DNA of 64,000 nt from Streptomyces sp. Go-475 (GTDB lineage: Bacteria > Actinomycetota > Actinomycetes > Streptomycetales > Streptomycetaceae): NCBI RefSeq assembly GCF_003330845.1, contig NZ_CP026121.1:4197501-4261500 (forward strand), read 5' to 3'. This document shows positions 60,710 to 64,000 of this stretch, piece after piece. The notes under the pieces are model-generated. The model searched no databases, was not told the origin of the DNA, and was given only the letters and a program-made list of their open reading frames with translations. A program made the position numbers and the translations under genes. Position 1 is the first letter of the stretch, and every line of letters starts with the position of its first letter.

Positions 60710-61972
60710 ATGGCCGTCGTCCGTGACCTGCGCGTCCTGTTGCGCTTCCAGGGCTTCCGGCGCCTGCTCGCCGTGCGCCTGCTCTCCCAGGGTGCCGACG
60801 GCGTCTACCAGGTCGCGCTCGCCGCGTACGTCGTCTTCTCCCCGGAGAAGCAGACCTCGGCGGCCGCGGTCGCCTCGGCGATGGCGGTGCTGCTGCTCCC
60901 GTACTCGCTCGTCGGCCCCTTCGCCGGTGTCCTGCTGGACCGCTGGCGACGCCGTCAGGTCCTGCTGTACGGCAGCCTGTTGCGCGCCGTGCTCGCCTCG
61001 GCGACAGCCGTGCTGATGCTCAGCCCGGCCCCCGACTGGCTCTTCTACGTCTCCGCCCTGTGCGTCACCGCCGTCAACCGCTTCGTCCTCTCGGGCCTGT
61101 CCGCCGCCCTGCCGCGGGTGGTCGACGCCGAGCGCCTGGTCCTCGCCAACTCCCTCTCCCCGACCGCCGGAACGCTGGCGGCGACCGCGGGCGGCGGCCT
61201 CGCCTTCGGCGTCCGGCTGGCGTTGGCGGACTCGGACGCCGCCGTGGTGCTCGTGGCGGCCGGGCTGTACCTGGGCGCGGCGCTGGCCTCGCTGAGCATG
61301 GCGCGGGAACTCCTCGGCCCCGACCGGAGCGTGGCCCGCGTGCGCATCGGGACGGCGATCACGGGCACCGTGCGCGACTTGGTGGCGGGCGTCCGTCACC
61401 TGGCCGCGCCGCCGCGCCGGGAGGCCGCCTGGGCGCTCGCGGCGATGTCGCTGATGCGGTTCTGCTACGGCGCCCTGCTGGTCATGCTCCTGATGCTCTG
61501 CCGGTACGCGCTCACCTCGTCCACGGACGAGGGACTCGCGCTGCTCGGCCTGGCGTTGGGCGTCTCGGGCGCGGGCTTCTTCGCGGCCGCCGTGGTGACG
61601 CCCTGGACCGCGGGGCGGCTGGGCCCCGGCCGCTGGATCGTGGTGTGCGCGGGCGCCGCCGCGCTGCTGGAGCCGGCTCTCGGCCTGCCGTTCGCCACCG
61701 CGCCGCTGCTGGCCGCGGCCTTCGTCCTGGGTCTGACGACCCAGGGGGCGAAGATCGCCACGGACACCATCGTCCAGTCGTCCGTCGACGACGGCTTCCG
61801 TGGCCGGATCTTCTCGGTTTACGACGTCCTCTTCAACGTCTTCTTCGTCGGAGCAGCCGCCGTTGCCGCGCTGATGCTGCCGCCGGACGGCCGTTCCGTG
61901 CCCCTGGTGATCACGATCGCCGTTATCTACGCGACAGTAGCGGTGAGTATGGGCCGATTTGGCCGTCAGTAA
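60710..61972 (+). CDS. MFS transporter
   Basis: A 420-residue, 12-span major facilitator. It starts MAVVRDLRVLLRFQGFRRLLAVRLLSQGADGVYQVALA and has GPFAGVLLDRWRRRQVLL, the motif A between spans 2 and 3. The ATG at 60710 is used (60695 also possible). Substrate unknown. It follows a terminator, so it is separate from ino1. Confidence 0.9.
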   Translation: MAVVRDLRVLLRFQGFRRLLAVRLLSQGADGVYQVALAAYVVFSPEKQTSAAAVASAMAVLLLPYSLVGPFAGVLLDRWRRRQVLLYGSLLRAVLASATAVLMLSPAPDWLFYVSALCVTAVNRFVLSGLSAALPRVVDAERLVLANSLSPTAGTLAATAGGGLAFGVRLALADSDAAVVLVAAGLYLGAALASLSMARELLGPDRSVARVRIGTAITGTVRDLVAGVRHLAAPPRREAAWALAAMSLMRFCYGALLVMLLMLCRYALTSSTDEGLALLGLALGVSGAGFFAAAVVTPWTAGRLGPGRWIVVCAGAAALLEPALGLPFATAPLLAAAFVLGLTTQGAKIATDTIVQSSVDDGFRGRIFSVYDVLFNVFFVGAAAVAALMLPPDGRSVPLVITIAVIYATVAVSMGRFGRQ

Positions 61973-62096
61973 GTGTCACATCAATGACACAGAGCCACAT
62001 CTGACTACTGCGCTGTCAGTGGGGACCGCTACCTTACGTGGGTCTTATCTCGCGACATGTTCGCGTCACTCTTCCATGTTCTAGGGGGACCCCCAA

Positions 62097-62609
62097 GTGA
62101 CTACTCCGCCGCCCCAGGGCAACCCGTTCGCACAGGGTCAGCCCGCGGGTCAGCCCCAGGCCCCGTACCCGCCGCAGGGCGGCTACCCCCAGCAGCCCGG
62201 TCAGCCCGGCTTCCCGCCCCAGGGCGCGGCTCCCTACGCCCCGGTCCCGCCGCAGCCGTCCGGCCGCAAGCTCAGCTTCAAGACCATCAAGAACATCGTG
62301 ATCGTCCTGGCCGTGGCGAGCGTGGCCATCGGCGGTTACATATCCAGCCGCGACGACGCCAACACGGCAGCGGTCGGTGACTGCATGCACCGCGGCAGCA
62401 GCAACGACGAGAACCCGGACCTCGAGGTCGTCGACTGCGGTGACGCGAAGGCCCAGTACGAGGTGCTCGCCAAGGTCGAGGGCAAGTTCCTCACCGACGC
62501 CATGGCTTCCAGCAAGTGCGAGACCGAGGCGAAGGACTTCCAGTACGTGTACACCCAGAGCGGTGACGGCAAGGACTTCCTGCTCTGCCTGAAGGACCAC
62601 AAGAAGTAG
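62097..62609 (+). CDS. Pro-rich membrane-anchored protein with extracellular LppU-like domain
   Basis: A 170-residue protein from a GTG after AGGGGGACCCCCAA. Residues 1-55 are Pro/Gln/Gly-rich and cytoplasmic; one span at about 63-81 (NIVIVLAVASVAIGGYI); the outer part has four cysteines (GDCMHR, VVDCGD, SSKCETE, LLCLKD) able to form two disulfides. That domain is seen in several Streptomyces lipoproteins. Function unknown. Confidence 0.85.
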   Translation: MTTPPPQGNPFAQGQPAGQPQAPYPPQGGYPQQPGQPGFPPQGAAPYAPVPPQPSGRKLSFKTIKNIVIVLAVASVAIGGYISSRDDANTAAVGDCMHRGSSNDENPDLEVVDCGDAKAQYEVLAKVEGKFLTDAMASSKCETEAKDFQYVYTQSGDGKDFLLCLKDHKK

Positions 62610-62622
62610 GGCAGACGCAGAC

Positions 62623-62654
62623 AGGGGCGGTGTTTCACGTGAAACACCGCCCCT
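62623..62654. terminator. perfect 32-bp palindrome containing parS
   Basis: Arms of 16 bp (AGGGGCGGTGTTTCAC and complement), 13 bases after the stop at 62609; the centre is a parS. Confidence 0.8.
62632..62645. promoter_or_regulatory. parS site inside a palindrome
   Basis: Perfect GTTTCACGTGAAAC, first of two in 59 bp. Confidence 0.93.
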
Positions 62655-62666
62655 CGTGCTGTCTCC

Positions 62667-62700
62667 ACGGGGTCATGTTTCACGTGAAACATGACCCCGT
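62667..62700. terminator. perfect 34-bp palindrome containing parS
   Basis: Arms of 17 bp (ACGGGGTCATGTTTCAC and complement), ten bases before the cca stop on the other strand; the centre is a parS. Confidence 0.8.
62677..62690. promoter_or_regulatory. parS site inside a palindrome
   Basis: Perfect copy, 45 bp after the preceding parS, the rightmost of the window. Confidence 0.93.
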
Positions 62701-62709
62701 TTCACAGCC

Positions 62710-64000
62710 TCAGCCCTCCTGGCCGGCCCACCACTCCTTGAGAGCCGCCACCGCTGCGTCATGCTCCATCGGCCCGTGCTCCAGCCGCAGCTCCAGCATG
62801 TGCTTGTAGGCGCGGCCGATGACCGGACCGGGACCGACGCCCAGGATCTCCATGATCTGGTTGCCGTCGAGGTCCGGGCGGATGGAGTCCAGCTCCTCCT
62901 GCTCCTGGAGTTTGGCGATCCGCTCCTCCAGGCCGTCGTACGCCCGCGACAGGGCCGCCGCCTTGCGCTTGTTCCGCGTGGTGCAGTCCGAGCGGGTCAG
63001 CTTGTGCAGGCGGTCGAGCAGCGGGCCGGCGTCACGGACGTAACGGCGGACCGCCGAGTCCGTCCACTCGCCGGTGCCGTAGCCGTGGAAGCGCAGGTGG
63101 AGTTCAACCAGCCGTGAGACGTCCTTCACCAGTTCGTTGGAGTACTTCAAGGCCGTCATGCGCTTCTTGGTCATCTTCGCCCCGACCACCTCGTGGTGGT
63201 GGAACGAGACCCGGCCGTCCTTCTCGAAGCGCCGCGTACGCGGCTTGCCGATGTCGTGCAGCAGGGCGGCCAGCCGCAGCGTCAGGTCGGGGCCGTCGTC
63301 CTCCAGCTCCATCGCCTGCTCCAGGACGATCAGCGTGTGGTCGTAGACGTCCTTGTGCCGGTGGTGCTCATCACGCTCCAGGCGCAGGGCCGGCAGCTCG
63401 GGCAGCACGTGGTCGGCGAGGCCGGTCTCCACGAGCAGCGACAGACCCTTGCGCGGGTGGCGGGACAAGATCAGCTTGTTCAGCTCGTCCCGCACCCGCT
63501 CGGCCGAGACGATCTCGATCCGCCCGGCCATCTCCTTCATCGCCGTGACGACCTCGGGAGCGACCTCGAAGTCGAGCTGAGCCGCGAAGCGCGCGGCCCG
63601 CATCATCCGGAGCGGATCGTCCGAGAAGGACTCTTCCGGCGTGCCCGGCGTGCGCAGCACACGCGAGGCGAGGTCCTCGAGCCCGCCGTGCGGGTCGACG
63701 AACTTCTTCTCCGGCAGCGCGACGGCCATCGCGTTCACCGTGAAGTCACGGCGGACGAGGTCCTCCTCGATGGAGTCGCCGTAGGACACCTCGGGCTTGC
63801 GCGAGGTGCGGTCGTACGCCTCCGACCGGTAGGTGGTCACCTCGATCTGGTAGCCGCCCTTGTGGGCGCCGACCGTGCCGAAGGCGATCCCGACCTCCCA
63901 GACGGCGTCCGCCCACGGGCGGACGATCTTGAGCACGTCCTGGGGGCGGGCGTCGGTCGTGAAGTCCAGATCATTGCCGAGCCGGCCCAGCAGCGCGTCC
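62710..64000 (-). CDS. cca: CCA tRNA nucleotidyltransferase, 5' end beyond the window
   Basis: The C-terminal 430 residues of a class II CCA-adding/PolyA polymerase type enzyme; the frame runs through the right edge (LLGRLGNDLDFTTDARP). Visible are the second metal Asp region DLDFTT, RRDFTVNAMAVAL, DPHGGLEDLASRVLRTPG and FSDDPLRMMRAARFAAQLDF, then an HD domain with LAALLHDIGKPRTR. The HD domain suggests the phosphodiesterase type. Its start is to the right of 64000. Confidence 0.96.
   Translation of the reverse strand, partial: DALLGRLGNDLDFTTDARPQDVLKIVRPWADAVWEVGIAFGTVGAHKGGYQIEVTTYRSEAYDRTSRKPEVSYGDSIEEDLVRRDFTVNAMAVALPEKKFVDPHGGLEDLASRVLRTPGTPEESFSDDPLRMMRAARFAAQLDFEVAPEVVTAMKEMAGRIEIVSAERVRDELNKLILSRHPRKGLSLLVETGLADHVLPELPALRLERDEHHRHKDVYDHTLIVLEQAMELEDDGPDLTLRLAALLHDIGKPRTRRFEKDGRVSFHHHEVVGAKMTKKRMTALKYSNELVKDVSRLVELHLRFHGYGTGEWTDSAVRRYVRDAGPLLDRLHKLTRSDCTTRNKRKAAALSRAYDGLEERIAKLQEQEELDSIRPDLDGNQIMEILGVGPGPVIGRAYKHMLELRLEHGPMEHDAAVAALKEWWAGQEG

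Overview
The window is high-GC actinobacterial DNA. SsgA and SsgR, a leucine TTA codon confined to a regulator, a FemX-type lipid II branching enzyme, Rex and TPP control sites and parS sites of sequence GTTTCACGTGAAAC all point to the genus Streptomyces. From memory, the gene order matches the conserved chromosome core just to one side of oriC in Streptomyces coelicolor (roughly the SCO3963 to SCO3896 stretch). That assignment is recognition, not a database result. I found no prophage, insertion sequence, CRISPR array or biosynthetic cluster.

Layout. 1-4.3 kb: end of a DyP peroxidase gene, pheA, a DnaA-box-rich gap, serS and a HAD phosphatase. 4.3-4.7 kb: a serine-tRNA-like gene with an aberrant anticodon region, then a strongly structured non-coding element. 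5.0-8.6 kb: a four-gene double ABC-2 exporter operon. 8.7-13.3 kb: an EphD-type hydrolase-reductase fusion, a second DnaA-box group, kptA, a luciferase-like oxidoreductase and another HAD phosphatase. 13.3-20.7 kb: a secreted LytM-type protein and the cytochrome bd operon cydA-cydB-cydCD with a Rex operator. 20.7-29.4 kb: a cyclophilin-like protein, hisC, a LacI regulator, a metallophosphatase, two membrane proteins of unknown role and thiC with a TPP riboswitch. 29.6-36.7 kb: a YibE/F membrane protein, ssgA-ssgR (sporulation), small conserved genes, ptpA, a transsulfuration enzyme and a methyltransferase. 36.7-45.9 kb: a likely small RNA, a LysR regulator with a TTA codon, a Nudix enzyme, a flavohemoglobin-like protein, GNATs, a GlcG/HbpS protein, an MFS-MarR divergent pair and a beta-lactamase-fold protein. 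45.9-51.1 kb: replication and translation genes dnaB, then rpsF-ssb-rpsR-rplI, with a MATE transporter between. 51.3-58.4 kb: cell-wall genes (FemX, alanine-racemase-like, GT87, bifunctional PBP). 58.7-64 kb: a PadR regulator with its operator, inositol-phosphate synthase, an MFS transporter, a small anchored protein and the cca gene running off the end.

The most distinctive layer lies over the genes. There are eleven perfect parS sites and three near matches, denser towards the right end, and three separate DnaA-box groups. Several parS sites sit in unusual places: at the centre of perfect palindromes that look like terminators between converging genes, at the start codon of cydCD, inside a second reading frame, and, as degenerate copies, inside the variable arm of the thiC riboswitch. 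Chromosome segregation sites and transcription or RNA structures therefore share sequence here. Housekeeping themes that recur are cell-wall assembly, respiration under low oxygen, replication control and development.
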